DNA of 64,000 nucleotides from Edolisoma coerulescens (Eukaryota > Chordata > Aves > Passeriformes > Campephagidae), in NCBI GenBank assembly GCA_013397115.1, contig VWZW01006867.1, forward strand, positions 496,001-560,000, in the 5' to 3' direction. The notes below the pieces were generated by a model that saw only the letters and a program-made list of their open reading frames with translations, was not told the origin of the DNA and did not search any database. This document shows positions 51,136-64,000 of the stretch, one piece after another. A program made the position numbers and the translations under genes. The stretch's first letter is position 1; the number at the start of each line of letters is the position of its first letter.

Positions 51136-51139
51136 ATAG

Positions 51140-54100
51140 TGATAATAAGAGATATAGATGTGTTAGTTTTACAAAACTATTTAAAATATCCAGAGTAGTA
51201 AAAATGGTCCCAGCCTTCCTTTTGCTAGTACTAGTGTAAATGGAAGCAATTTTATTGAACACAGCTCACTGTATATGAAACTTAATTGAAATCAGTCCTT
51301 ACATCTTTCTATGCAATTAAAATGGATAACAGGAATTTTTCTGATCCCACTCGCAGCTAAGATACATCAGCTTTTTATCTGAGGACTCGTTTATTAAACT
51401 TTATTTTGTTTTAAAATTTAGCTGGTTTCAAGGCTTACACAAAGGTCTTGGATGTTTTAATTTATTTATTTCAGTGTTCTCCCTTGGGAACAGCAACTTG
51501 GAAGATGCACAAGCCTGAGTTTGAAAATAATGCCATGAAATAATTTCTGAAACTGTATGAGAAGCCAAAGCAGCAGATCTTTTAGTCCTAATTATACAGA
51601 AACTAGGGAAAAATGAATTGCATCTACCTGTGTGCAGGAAAGGTTTCTGGTTTAAGTTTTGCCATATATCCCCAAATGCATTTTTACCTTCCTTACTAAC
51701 CTAACTATTCCAGGAACACTGCATGGTGTAGACACAGCTAAAGGCTACACTTCATTGATCACAGCTGATTCTGTTACGAAGCCTTTCCCTCTAAGGTGGT
51801 AGCTGCTCAGTTCAGCACCACTTGGAAGGGACTTGATGACTGATGGAGTCTGTTCCCAGTCCACTGCAAGCATCAAGTGTCAAGGGTTAGTTAAGCCACC
51901 AGACTACATCAGGCGTCAGTGATGACTGAATCTCAGCTTTGAAAACAACATTATTTCAGACAGAAATGAAAAAAAAAAAAAACCAAAACACCAAAAAACA
52001 GAAAGGACAAACGATTCTAACTCTTCCATTCCTAATACCTTCTTTTCCAAGAATTATATTTTGGCAAAATAATTTTCCTGGATTTCTTTATAAACGAGCC
52101 TGAGAAACAGAAGGGACTCATTTCATGCCACTGTGTGAAAGCTGGATGAAGAAGGCCTGAGCAAGAATGCTCCAGGATCAGCCCAGTAGCTACACCCCTA
52201 ATCACTCCAGAAATCTCTTTTCCCACAAGTAAACCTATCAGCTTCCCTCCATCTATGGGTCTATGTCAAAAAACATACAATAGTACAGGGAGACCTCTGC
52301 AGCTGTTATGTCTTCATTTTAAGTGGTCAGAAAGGTCAAACTTCCTTTTTCTTCCAATTTGATGAGGTAGATGATACCTGAGGCACAAAACGACTGAACT
52401 GATAATTTTTTCTACATTGACTTCCAGTGCAACATGGGTTTTACAGGCAATATTGTTACAGGTAAGCCAGTCAGACATAAACACTTTGTACAGTGTGACT
52501 TTCGAAACAAGCTTCAGATCTAACACTGCGTAATCCTGATCCTAGCCCTGATATCTCCCACTCACAGTGTGACCAAAAGAGACTACAATAAGCAGATGTG
52601 AATGCAAATGGAAAACTGGTAACTGTGATGGTACCATTCCTGATTAGATGCCTGATGAAACACCAAAGGCAGTGGGCCAAACACTGCCACACATCGCTAA
52701 GTAACACCCCAGGCTTACCCACGAATCATAGCACAAGTTTTTATTTCTGGTAATTTACAGGATATGATAATATAGATGGCCACTAGTTAAATACATAAGT
52801 CAAAAATATAATCCCCACATCAAGGAGACTACGATACTTTTCATCTGCAACAAATTGTGGACTAGTCAGTATTTGCTTTGGAGCTACTTAATAGCCGTCC
52901 CTTATTGCATGTCACATTTTGTTAATCCACACCTGAAGAATCAATGATACTCTGATTAAGAAAGATAGGAAAGTAAGTTGTTATTATGAGATCCAAAGGA
53001 ACCTGGGTTTTTAATTTTTTTTTTTTTGTGACTCTCTGTTTATTTCTTTTCCAAATGCCAAGACAAAATCTCAGGAAAATTATAAATACTATACCACTAA
53101 CACTTACAGAAATGTAGCCAACTTCCCAAATTCACAGAAGTTTCTTAGTCCATGGTTTTGGGTGGGTTCCTGTAGGCCAATTGTTGGCAAGGGGTGGTGG
53201 GAAGGGGGAGAGAGACAGAAAAAAAAAGGGGAGGTGGAATGAAGAAGGGGAAAGGAAAGAACAAGGAGAGATACATAAACTCAAAAAAAAAAAACCTCTA
53301 GCAGAGGCTGCTGCAGTAGTATGGCATGGAAAGACTAATAGAGACAGCTGAACCAACGCATGAGATTGTTCTGAAATTAAAAACAATGTGTATTTTGTTT
53401 AACACGTTCTATGTTATTTAAAGAAAAGTAAGAAGAATTCCAGCTGGGATGGAACCTACAGAGCCCCTTGAGCAATTTGAATAATTATAGACTTGGATAA
53501 ATTGCAGTTAAACCATTTGTTTCAAATGTGCTACAACCAACAACTAAACCAGCAACAGCTTTTCAGTGTAAGAGATCTGTTGCTGGCTTCAGGATAAAGT
53601 ACAGTGAGCTGCAGATAGTTACTGGCCAGCCATACTCTATGTAATGAAAAAACTTTTCCTCCATAAAGGCTGTGATTTCCAAACTTCAGATACCAGCAAA
53701 AATAGCTGTGTGCATTTGCTTGCCATATGTACTCAGAAAACAGTAAAGGTATTTTTCTGGAATAACAAAGGCGGATTTGGGGTTTTTCTGTTACATTCTA
53801 TAATTTCCAGAATAAGAGTTTCTCAGTACGAAACTAATCCTCATTCTTAAGAGACCATAAAAACAGAGGCAGAAAGAAATTTTATTTTCATGTTAATAAT
53901 GGCCAGAACACGCTTCACATTCTTCTTTGAAAATTTGCCTCCCACCCTGTTCTTACTGAATTTGCACCAGTTGGTGATGGCAGGTACCAGCTACCATGCC
54001 AGCGTTAGAGCCTTGCCCTACTTCATAGACATAATTGGTGATATAAGGCACAGATTCATGTTGAGAGTACCATGGGAATTACTGTGAAACTTGTTTCATC

Positions 54101-57100
54101 ATTCTTATATGGACATAAGTCCTGTATAAATCCATGATTTTGCTCTGAGCTCAGTGTCATGAGACTTCTCTGTCCAGTTGAGTCCTACAGGGCTCAGTGC
54201 AGCTCAGTTTCACCACAGGGTCTGCCAAATATGCCTCTTAAGGAAGGGTGGGGAAAGAAGACATGAGGATTTGATGCACTTGAGGACAGGAAAGAGGCTT
54301 GCATTTGCCAAATGTGCTAAGAACACCAAATCGTTTAAATCTAGTGAGTTTTAAGGAGCTCGGGGCAACACAGTGGTACTTCAGTCAAGCTTGTACACCA
54401 TGAAATGGCTCCACGTGGTACAAACACAGGCATGTTGTAGAAATCACATTGCCACAGTTGCAAGATGAGCCACAAGTGTTCTTCCAACTGCAGTCCCACT
54501 TACCCTTGCCACTCACAAGGACAGCCATTTATTTTCTTTCTGTAACTCCTCTGCATACACAAATTTAAATATGCACACAGCTAAAGCACCTCACTGGCAC
54601 GTTCAACCCTTTCTCCCTGCACATGGAGTTGATTCAGTATTCGCCTGTGGCTGCCAGGATCATCACTGAAGTTTGGCTGCCCTCCCTGAAGTCCTGCTGC
54701 TTTGGACGCCTCCACCGTAGTATTTAAGACAGTTGGGGCAAGGGAACAGATGCTTCTGCAAGGTCCTTTTATCTAGTGAAAAGGAAGTGCGGCACTAGGA
54801 AATAGGTACCTGTGAGAGCACACTGAAATGGGCATGAAGGTAAATACAATTATTTTGCATTTCACAGTGAAATTTCTTTTTCTTTGGGAAGAAAAAAAAA
54901 TAGTTAAAAACTAAAAAGGAAGTAATAAAATTTAGAAACTGGGAAGCATGATGGAGTATCTAGTCCAACAGAAGTAGAGCGTGCCAGTGCAGGAAAAATT
55001 TAAACTTTATGCATAAGTTGATAGCTTCTACTGTCACCTCAAATTGGGTATTTTTTTAACCAACTCAATGAGGAAGGCTGCTGTGTTTTCAGCAGTGATC
55101 AGAACAGCAAAATCAACTGCTTGGAATTCTTGACTGTAAAAGGTGGGTGCTGGAGAAGTCTTGTGAGACTACAGAAAAGCAATATGGCCCCAGTTCTGGG
55201 GCTAGGGAGAAGGAGTCTGACCATCATCCTGACATTCCTGAGCATTTCTGTTAGGTGTACCAGACAGGATGAAGCAGAATAATACTGACAAAAATCATGT
55301 ACCAAAGGGCCCTCAGAAATCTCTTTGGGAAGGGAGAAAAAACAAACTGAGACACCATTGATTAGGAAGTCAGGCATCAAACCAATGTACATTTCTCAGC
55401 AAGAAATAGACAGTAGAGGTGGAAAAGAAAATAGAAATTAGAGTTAGTGAAACAAGAAAAAGATGGACCACTACCACATTCCTGTATAAGTGAAATTGTG
55501 TTCTCTAAAAGGGGTATATCATAGTGATGAGTGAGATATTAAGATAGAGATTTGATAGTTTTCCAATGTTTCATCCAATCTTCTTTTGATTATTGACCTA
55601 CTTTTACTTTTGTGAGCCTGTTCTTCTATATCATTACAGATAATTTCTACTTATACCCAGTCAGTATCATCTACTGCTTACTTTCATCCTGATCTTCCCA
55701 GTGATAAGTCTCTAAAAACTCCTAAATAATGTGTCTGTCTTTGCCGTTCACAGTCTTAGTATTTATTCATCATGATTTGATATTTGATTGGACAAGCTAG
55801 ATAAATTTGATTCTTTTCATCTTTTGTCATAAACCAATTCTTCTTGTCTCTTCATGATGTTCCACCTTTGATTTATCGGCATTTTCACTGATGTTATGAG
55901 GTTTCCAGAGAACAATGCATGATTCTACGAATGCCTTTATCCATGCCAAAGGTTTTACAGGATATCTGAATAAAGCTCAACACTACCAAAGAACACTGCT
56001 TTTCAACAGGGGGCTATTTCTCCTCCAAAAGTCAAAATTTCAACTATTTTGCATGTTTCCATACTGTAAAACATATTTCAATCCAATCTAATAATTTATG
56101 AGACTTTTGAGCTTCACTGATGGCACTGACTTGTTTCCCAAGTGCTGGATTTGATACCTACTATCCTGATACCACCCGCCATCCTGCAGGTGGCTGCCAT
56201 ATAAGGACAGCTTAGTAATTAGGGGTAAATCTTCACAAAATCATCACCATCTTGCTAGAAACTGAGCCACTTCCTCACTGAGCACACTGTGGTTTTGGGC
56301 AGAGCAGTAAGTAGGACTTTCTAATTTTCAGTAAATGGAAGGAGACTGGGGCAGAATCTCCTGCTTCCTCTGTAGACAGCTCTGACTCTTTTTTGAAAAT
56401 CTTTCTCTGCATCATCTACCTAGAAATAATTCTCTAACACCTGCTTGGCTTTAAATATGTGAACAGAGTAGTGACTTTGATGGGAAAACCCAGATGCTTA
56501 TATTTGAGTATGCTTTAAAGTGGTTTGCTAAATTAAAGCCTAAGGACAAAGGAAACAGTTTAGAAAGTGCATCAGCAATAGAAAGTCATTGCCTATAACC
56601 TGAAATGAACTCAAAACTTTTTAGCTTGGCTATTTATTTACTTTAATATTCACACATAACTGTAATTCCTGCAGTGAGAATTACTGCAATGATGTGATAT
56701 GCAAGAACAGTCTCATGATATTTTCTGCACATAAAAAAGCGGAAATCTCACAAGGGAATTTGATCTTGAAAGATTTTTACTCTGATTTCTAAAAGAAAAT
56801 GCATTGTTGTGCTTTTGGATTAGCTACAAAAGATTTTGATACCTCCTTCTGAGGTTCACCAACCAGTGCTAACGCAATGATCACAGTTTCATTTTTAAGC
56901 ATTTACCAAAAAAGAAAAAGAAGATTTTCCTTTGGGGGAGGGGGAACAAATCCACTGATTCACAAGGATCCATTCGTTTGCATCAAAAAACCCAAATATT
57001 GTTCATGTTGCCCTTAATTTCTCAGCCACCACTGCCATTTCCCTACCACTCCCCATCAGTTTCACACTGAGGATGTGTTATGAGACTGAGTGGGGACATG

Positions 57101-58268
57101 CAAATCATACACACATCCCTGGAAAAATGCTTGGCAAATCTGGCTTTTCAGTTTTGCATTCACTTGCCAAAAAATATTCCCTCATCCCCCAAGCCCTCCC
57201 TCTGCCATGTCTAATTTAATTTCAAAAGTCAGAAGCTTAACAGGGACATAAGCTTCCTAAACATGCTGTCATCTAACAAGAAATGTGAATTCAAAGCTTA
57301 TAATTACGATTTTCTTTAGGTGCAGAAAAGACAGTGCAATCTTTTAGATATTCTTGTCCACAAGTGCTAATACAATGAGTGTTCACATCGCTGGTGGAGA
57401 CTTTATCCCCCCTCCCTGCTCTTAAAAAAAAACCAAAACACGAGATATAAGAGTTTTTTTGTCAATCCTGCCTTGCCAACAAGACATGAGGCTTTTGTTG
57501 CTGATGCCAGAGGTTCTGAGTTGTATAAATATTCCACATTTCGTTGTAACAAGAAGTTGAATGACTCTGTAGAGAGCTCAGGGCAAATGAGACTTACTGA
57601 CCTGCTATTTCTATAACTCTGTTATTTTATCTTTTCAAAGGGACTTGTATACACTGAATTTTCAGTTTTTAAGTAAAAATAAGTCACTTATTTTCAAAGA
57701 CATCCCCTCTGCACCTTCCTTTTCTTCAAGTCCCTAGGACCTTAAGAACACACATTTTATGAGTATGAATATATCTGTGCTTGTTTGGGAGTGAAAAAGG
57801 GATATCATAGAGATATCATTCATTTTAATCACTAATTTTGAAACAGCTGGTGAGCCTGGGCTCTCTTGTTCAAGCACAATCATTTTGTGCCTTTTTTTAT
57901 CTGCGGTGAGGAATTCTTGCTTAAAGTGAGACTTAAGTATTTGCCAATAGCCCACAGTAAATACTTTTTTTGTCTTTTTGTACTCCTATGATGACTGGCC
58001 TTCTTTCCCCTTCAGTAATCACTGTCTAAAAAAAGAAAACCTCCAGGCGCACTTCACTTTTGTCCCTTCCCCCTGGCAGAATGCCCAGCCTCAGTATGAT
58101 GCTTTTAAACCCTTCCCCCCACAGACACAAGGTTTCCACCACATTATTATCCTGCACAGCAGAGGGGGGGAGGCACGGCTGTGGGATATGATACCATTCA
58201 GGCAGAGATACACGGAGATAGAGCTCTTTAGAGCGCCGAACGCTTTGCATTCTGTCTGTACGCACGTA
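51140..58268. other. Long gene-free stretch
   Basis: No gene is supported. Minor features are the A14 plus A/C tract at 51968-52000, a T11 run near 53020, a purine-rich block at 53195-53270 and a CTCF-like string CCTGCAGGTGGCTG at 56183-56196. A short string at 54960-54985 is faintly CR1-like but not callable. Between 56500 and 56720 the sequence has a homeobox/Sox-like word content that could be a conserved element, but that cannot be judged without alignment. Confidence 0.5.
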
Positions 58269-58269
58269 T

Positions 58270-58272
<3 letters not shown>

Positions 58273-58302
<30 letters not shown>
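58273..58302. repeat. (CA)15 microsatellite
   Basis: Fifteen uninterrupted CA units lie between ACGTATCCT and AGAGAAACC. It is the longest pure dinucleotide run along with the GT block at 35667, and is likely to be length-polymorphic. Confidence 0.95.
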
Positions 58303-58303
<1 letters not shown>

Positions 58304-58304
58304 G

Positions 58305-59312
58305 AGAAACCTTTTGGTGTAATGTATTTCAGAGTGGTCCTGGTTAAGAGGACTCTGCCACAAGGAAAACATGATGAATATACAATGAGTTCAGATTGCC
58401 AGGCAGCCTAAAGTGCATGTGTATGTGTCATGTGCACATGCAAGTGTGCTGGTTTAATGAAAATTCAGCAGTAGTTTCACCAGGCTGAGAATAACAGCCA
58501 AAAAAAGAAACAATGAAGAGCCTTTCTATTGTTGTGCAATGGCCAAGTTCTCAGATAATCACTCTAGATGTGATGCAACACTCTTCAAACAAGGAAGCTC
58601 CTGGGAATTGTGATACTGCAGGACAATTCAGGATCCTATCCTGGATAAACAGTGCTATCATCATCTTAAACAGCACTGCAGACAGGTGACCAGCAGATGA
58701 AGGCTGCATTATTCAAGGCATTTGAATGGAAAAATTAAACTCGGATTTACTGCAAAGAATCCTTTCAGTGCTGTAGCTTTATCAGTCATCCAGAGAATCA
58801 ATATGTTTTTCTGTATCACTTTTACTGCTGCAGTAAGGCAAAGATCTTTTGTGATAAACTCTAGTTTATTTTTTCATTCTTGTTCCCAAGCGAGCAGTCC
58901 ACCCAGGTCATTCAAAGCTAAGTGTCTTGCTTGCTTCCTTGCAGTTCTAGTTTTCTGGGTATTAGCTCAAAGAAATTGCCCAGAAAAGCTAAAAAAGACT
59001 GTTCTCCTTGAGCTGATGGTAATACCATAAAACAATTGAGTCTGATATCTTTATTTTAACTTGCTCATAGCACAGTTTCAATAGAGAAGAAAATAGAGAC
59101 AAGTGTATCTAACTAGAATTAAGATAACCCGTAAATGTCCCTAGATGAGAAGATACGGTGCTACTGTTTATCCAGGGAAATGCTGCGGCTGTGGTCAATG
59201 ACACCAAATGTCCGCTTAAGCTGTCCCTCCTCTCTCCTCCCGGCTTGTTCCTGTTTCCACCACCACAACCGTTTGCAAGGTTGCACCAAATCAGGAAACT
59301 GATTCAATTTAA
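58305..59312. other. Unique sequence without a gene
   Basis: No gene is supported. The 102-codon plus frame at 58722-59030 is unremarkable. Confidence 0.5.
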
Positions 59313-59313
59313 A

Positions 59314-59314
<1 letters not shown>

Positions 59315-59349
<35 letters not shown>
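59315..59349. repeat. A35 homopolymer
   Basis: Thirty-five consecutive A residues are followed by GGAAAGAAAAC and an A/C-rich tail to about 59395. It is by far the longest homopolymer in the window. Birds have little active poly(A)-primed retrotransposition, so this is either simple slippage expansion or the tail of an old processed insertion. I recognise no mRNA-like sequence just upstream. Its exact length may be unreliable in an assembly. Confidence 0.9.
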
Positions 59350-59351
<2 letters not shown>

Positions 59352-60755
59352 AAAGAAAACACCAAACCCCAAACACACAAACCAGAAACCAAACAATGAA
59401 ACAATAGAGAATGGGGAGACAAAATCAACTGCTGAGGTCAGAACTGCCATTATTTATTTTTTATCATCAAATCATAGTCTTAGGCTATATTTTCAGATTT
59501 TTTGATGCTGTGTAAGATACTGTCATGCTACACAATGTGCTTCCTTCCATAAACATCTAAACCCCTCCATTTGTGTCACCTTATTTGTTTTGTACCATAA
59601 GCTGCATCCAAGAAAGGATCATCACTGAAAGGTTGTTTTGTTTTATTTTGTTTTCCTGGAAAGAAGGCAAGGGGTTTTTTTAAGTAGGTGATTTGGGAGG
59701 CCTGTTTGAGCGCAGCTACATCAGTGCAAGGAGTATCTGCTAACAGCAGCGAAGGAAAGCAAAAGCAAGCAGGACACCGGGGACAGGGTGGGAGGAAGAG
59801 CTGCCACCAGTGGAAGCTTCTTGAGCAGCTTTAGGCCCAGCATGTGGTTTTGCACTCACAAATTCAGTCGCGGGCACTGTACTCACCATGAAGTTCAACA
59901 CTACCATTTGACAGCTTAGGCAAGATAAGCCCTAACAAAGACCCTTCACGCAGGCAAATCTACTGCTGAATTCAATTCCCATCTATATTAAGACAAGATC
60001 AATAGCAAAACTAAGGCTTGAACTTCAGCAGAGCTGGGATGCTGCTTGATAAAAGATAAAGGATGGTGCTTCCCAAACCATCCACCACAGCCTTGGGCTG
60101 AGCCAATTCGCAAACCAAGTGCAAAACCTGACTACAACTTTTGCATTTGGAGCCACCTGTATTCAGATGATTAGCTTGTGTGAAGTGAGGATAGAAAGCT
60201 AAATGTTGACACTGCACTCAGTCAATCAAATCTTGCTGCTAAATAAGAAGGATGCCTTGGGCAAGACCTAGTCGACCCAGATTTCAAGACTGTGTAAATA
60301 CTCTAATCCTGTTTATCTGGTACCTCTCCCAGGGAAAAGCAAATCCTCAATGGATTCTCAAAGCCCTCTCCTGTATGTTAGTTATGTTCGGCCACTGAAG
60401 AACAGACACAGAGTCAATTCTGCGGCTGGTTATCAACAGCTTGAGTTCCAAATATCAAGCCCTTGCAGCAAGCTGCTTGCAAAAAGGGGTATGAGAGGAG
60501 ATTGTGGTAGGTAATTTTAATAATGAATGCATTTGGGGGACCAAAATAACTAAAAAGAGAGTCTGCTCTCACACATCCTGGGCACAAAGGAAATGACCAT
60601 GTTCCCTCTGTCAGTAACCAACGACCATCTCAAAAAGCATTTAACATTAGTTGGGGAAATCCCATTCTCTCTAAAGCAGATGTAAAACAAAAATTACAAT
60701 TACAGGGACTCAGATGTCCACAAGCAGCATCCATGACCCTCCCTGTACATCTAGG

Positions 60756-60787
60756 TTTATTTATTTATTTGTTTGTTTGTTTGTTTA
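60756..60787. repeat. (TTTA)n(TTTG)n compound repeat
   Basis: About three TTTA units pass into four TTTG units, ending in TTTA. Tetranucleotide slippage repeat. Confidence 0.9.
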
Positions 60788-63235
60788 AACATGAAGTATT
60801 TCATTGTAATCACTAATGCTATTGCAGATCCTAAGAAACTGTGTGGAGCAGCATTTACTTCAGAGAGAAAGAAAAGGCTGTGAAAATAAGACCAGCAACA
60901 AAAAGACCTATATATTATTAAAATGCAAAAGGCTGAATCCTTTTGTAACAAAATTGCGTTTAGAATGTGAAATAAAGGTTGTCTCTCATCTGCATTAAAA
61001 TGTCCCTCCTCTAGCCTGCGTGTCATGGAGCATCCACTCCCCTCCAGTGGGAAGGAGAGCAGGCTTAGTGCCCTTCAGGCAAGGAAGGAAGGGGGAGACA
61101 GGAGGCCCAAAAATCCAGGCTAGCTCCTTTCAGTACAAAATCCTGAGCATTGTCCCTCTCCCTCTCTTCCATAACAGATAGTGCTTGTAGCTACTCCAGT
61201 AAAATGCAGATGTCAAATATCCTCTTTTTTTTTCTCTCTCTTTTCCCTTTCAGGGCTCTCAAAAGGTCCAGCAAAGCAGTGTAACACTACCCTGGTTCAG
61301 ATTGTGCAAAGTATGTTTACCAAGGCTGAAAGGAATTTAGTACATACTCCCTCCCCCAGGATCTGCAGGACTTGAGAAGGACTGAATCAGGCAGGGAAAG
61401 AACTGGAGAGTTAAGAAAAAGAACTACAAAGCAGGCAATTTTGTTTAACACACATCCTTTTATTATATTCTTTAATGCCTGGACAAAAGCACATAAGACA
61501 AAACAAAAGCACATTTTTTATTTAAATTAGGTCCCTGGATAGATTGCCATTGCTGTTTTAAAAATATTTGATTTTCATAAAATTCTACACCAACACACAA
61601 TAAGGTACAGGCAGGGAATAGATTTTCTTTTAACTGGTAATATGGGGAGGCGTGCTTGGTTTTTAGTTTTTGTTTTTGTTTGGATTTTTTTAACCCAAAC
61701 AATTTAAGCTACTTGATGAACGCCACACACACAAAGAGCAGTATCAGTGCAACTGAAAGGTGCCACAAAGTACGTCAAGGGTGCCAAGAAATAACCAGGG
61801 GCAAAAGATAAGCGATGTGATTCACAGTCTCCATAGACCAGCTGAATCTCCCCTCAGAAGGGTTTGTCTCCATCAATTATAGATAGAGCTTGGCCAGTCA
61901 GCCAAGCTTAGACACCTGATTCATTCTCTCTGGCATCTGGAAGCAGTAGTGGAGGGTAAGTGATAGTTTAACGGGGCATTTCAAAATATTACACATCTAA
62001 GGAGCACAGCAGCTCTGGTACAGGCATTCCACATGGTGCGAGGACTTGATCTCATGAGGCACCGTGTCCTTCTCTTCAAAGCAGTCAGGGAACTGTGCAT
62101 CCAGAAAATGCTCTGCATCTTCACAAAATCAAATCCAAATCCAACTCAGTTATTTGGGCGGAAAACACCTGAATTTACAGCCACACCAGAATTGTTCTTA
62201 CTTCACAAATGCAAACTGAAACTTTGCATGATGGTTAATTCCTGATAGACTGGAATTCTGTGTTGTGTAAATTTGACTACACGTTTGAGCACTATTGTGA
62301 CTGATTCATCAGATGAGCTACTTCTGCTGCAGCTGAAAAAGAATTTGTTATACAGACAGGCACTACCACTTTGTGTTTGACTGTACTGGTGGTGCAAAAA
62401 CTTGGACTGTGTTTGCCTGCAGGTGGTCATATTGCTTTAACCAGTGGGCCTGCTTTTTAGAATGCAATTCAGACAAAAAGTTCTTCTGTGGAGAGAGATA
62501 GAATGTTCCATCTGCCTTATTTTAGATGTCTAAAACTGAGATGAATCACTTCCTTAAAGTGTCTGTATCTCTCCATGGAGTGTACAGAGTGTCTTGGACA
62601 ATGGTTATATACATAAGTGAGACATAAAAAAAAAATCCTTCCTCTACCATTGCTTTTTCCTATTGTGGCAAACTACTGTGAACACTCCATCTAAATATTT
62701 GCATTTACGTAGTAACTACAAATTGATATAACTCATATTACAAATCCCCCACAGTTCCCCCAAGTGAATCATCATCATCACAAGATTAACTTCTGCACCA
62801 TAGTCTAGTGGTAATTTGTGCTTCAGCCAAGTAAGCCCTTTATCATACTCTCACCAGACTTCTTTCTGCAGGTGCATATTTACCTGCCGTAGTTGATGAG
62901 CATCATACATTTAACTATTGAGGAATAACTAACGCATGAAAAGCCTTTTTGTGAATACTCATGCCACATTCTCAACAGATTTACATAAAGTCACATTCAC
63001 CCTGTCCTTCTTTCTTCAGTTTCAATGTAACCTGCATGAAATACTCATGGGAAGCAGAACTGGAGGTTATACATTGAAATTCCCTCAGATCTTAATTTTG
63101 CTGCCTGCTGCAATTATAGGAATAACATTGTTGTGAGTTATAGCCATCCAACCTAGAAAAGAGAAACAATACCATATATATGAGGAAGTACAGTTGACAG
63201 ACCCAAATGAAACACAACACAATTCACAGACCTTA

Positions 63236-63283
63236 AAATATTATTATATATTATTAAAATATTATTATATTAAAATATAGTTT
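63236..63283. repeat. TATTA/AAAT-rich tandem tract
   Basis: The word AAAATATTATTATAT occurs twice with a short intervening TATT, followed by TAAAATATAG. This is a low-complexity AT duplication. Confidence 0.8.
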
Positions 63284-64000
63284 GAGTTGTTTCAGGCCAG
63301 CAGGCCAAAAAATTACAAAAAGTATTTAGCACAGCAGAACAATGATGTTAGTTGGAGTCCTAAGATTGTCTCACCATCTACAAAATACAGACAACAGTGA
63401 TATCCAGAAGGATGGAAAATATTGCTCTCAGGTATTCTGTTAATGAAAACTAAAGCATATTATCCATACAAATTATTTTCTCGGTGGTATTTATAGAGTA
63501 ACACTTTGAGGACCTCCAAAGCTCCCTCATTTTTTGAAAATAAAAGCAATTTGTTTCCTTTCAAGTGAGTGAGTGTTTTCTGGCTCTCTATTTTGACTTT
63601 TAATCTGAAAACTTTTTTTCCCCAGCCATCACAGCCTAAATGTGCAAAGACAGAAAGTAAGTGACTCTTTTTCACTCCTCTTAGAACAACAAACAAAAAG
63701 AGTGAACCAGGGGAGGTTGGCACCTCAGTAATAACCATGTGCAACCTTTTGTTCTGCTAATAATAGTCAAACATGCAAAACCTGTCAAAAAGACCTAAAG
63801 ATCTCTTCTCTGACACACTCTGAGGTCTTGGAGGTTTGTACTCTATCTGTTTCAGCATGACATGCATTGTCTTTTTGGCACTGTGATTGTTTTTACCTCA
63901 TTCTCTGCCTCAGGAAAAGATACCATTTATGGTGCCACTTTTGTGACTCTTTAGGTTTCAGATAACCTACTTAATGCTAGCTCTCCGAGTGCTGAGAAAT

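Larger units (their letters stand above)
59350..64000. other. Gene-free stretch to the window end
   Basis: No gene is supported. A splice-bounded 57-base candidate at 61254-61310 is described among the findings. The last 500 bases hold a 94-codon minus-strand open frame (63460-63744) with no domain. Confidence 0.5.

Noticed and set aside
54955..54985. tggagtatctagtccaacag, faintly like the minus-strand CR1 3' UTR
   Set aside because: The flanks lack the CR1 3' terminus and the ORF2 end, so a chance resemblance is likely.
59158..59505. Open frame with a polylysine run
   Set aside because: It is a translation of the A35 homopolymer.

Overview
This window looks like vertebrate, most likely bird, nuclear DNA that is intergenic or deep intronic. 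The clearest evidence is two CR1 LINE 3' ends, one on each strand, carrying the diagnostic avian/sauropsid CR1 tail. A solo LTR of an endogenous retrovirus sits just downstream of the first. Other signs agree: interspersed repeats are sparse, the DNA is AT-rich with few CpGs, (CA)n and (GATA)n microsatellites occur, and a few very old MIR/CR1-like fossils are present. No recent poly(A)-tailed SINE/LINE-1 insertion was seen. A crocodilian or turtle cannot be excluded by eye.

I found no convincing protein-coding gene, tRNA, rRNA or CRISPR array. The longest open frame (16258-16761, minus) is 167 codons and lies on the pyrimidine-rich strand, where stop codons are depleted. The other open frames have no recognisable domain, no codon bias and no exon chain. 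All gene-like content I can support is mobile-element derived: the C-terminal end of a CR1 reverse-transcriptase ORF (30634-30985, minus) and a longer, more broken CR1 end (47115-47672, plus).

Layout: 1-12400 is mostly unique sequence. It holds an AP-1-rich patch with a hairpin (2273-2544) and a GC-richer stretch with a long, singly interrupted open frame (2603-3141). 12410-23190 has a CA repeat, a TA/CA-rich low-complexity tract, a 19-bp tandem duplication and a patch with RFX/NF-Y/YY1-like sites near 21000. 23190-30630 is AT-rich with two decayed CR1-like fossils. 30634-31736 is the mobile-element cluster: minus-strand CR1, then a 613-bp solo LTR with TG...CA ends and 5-bp target duplications. 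31740-47110 contains a G-rich/GA/GT block near 35650, a clear MIR fossil near 37430 and a GATA repeat near 45280. 47115-47672 is the second CR1. 47673-64000 has two further MIR/L2-like fossils, a (CA)15, a 35-base A run, TTTA/TTTG repeats and a few splice-signal-flanked exon candidates.

No novel multi-gene system is visible. The most useful observations are the datable solo LTR with intact promoter and polyadenylation signals, the regulatory-motif clusters, and a symmetric 57-base exon candidate at 61254-61310.
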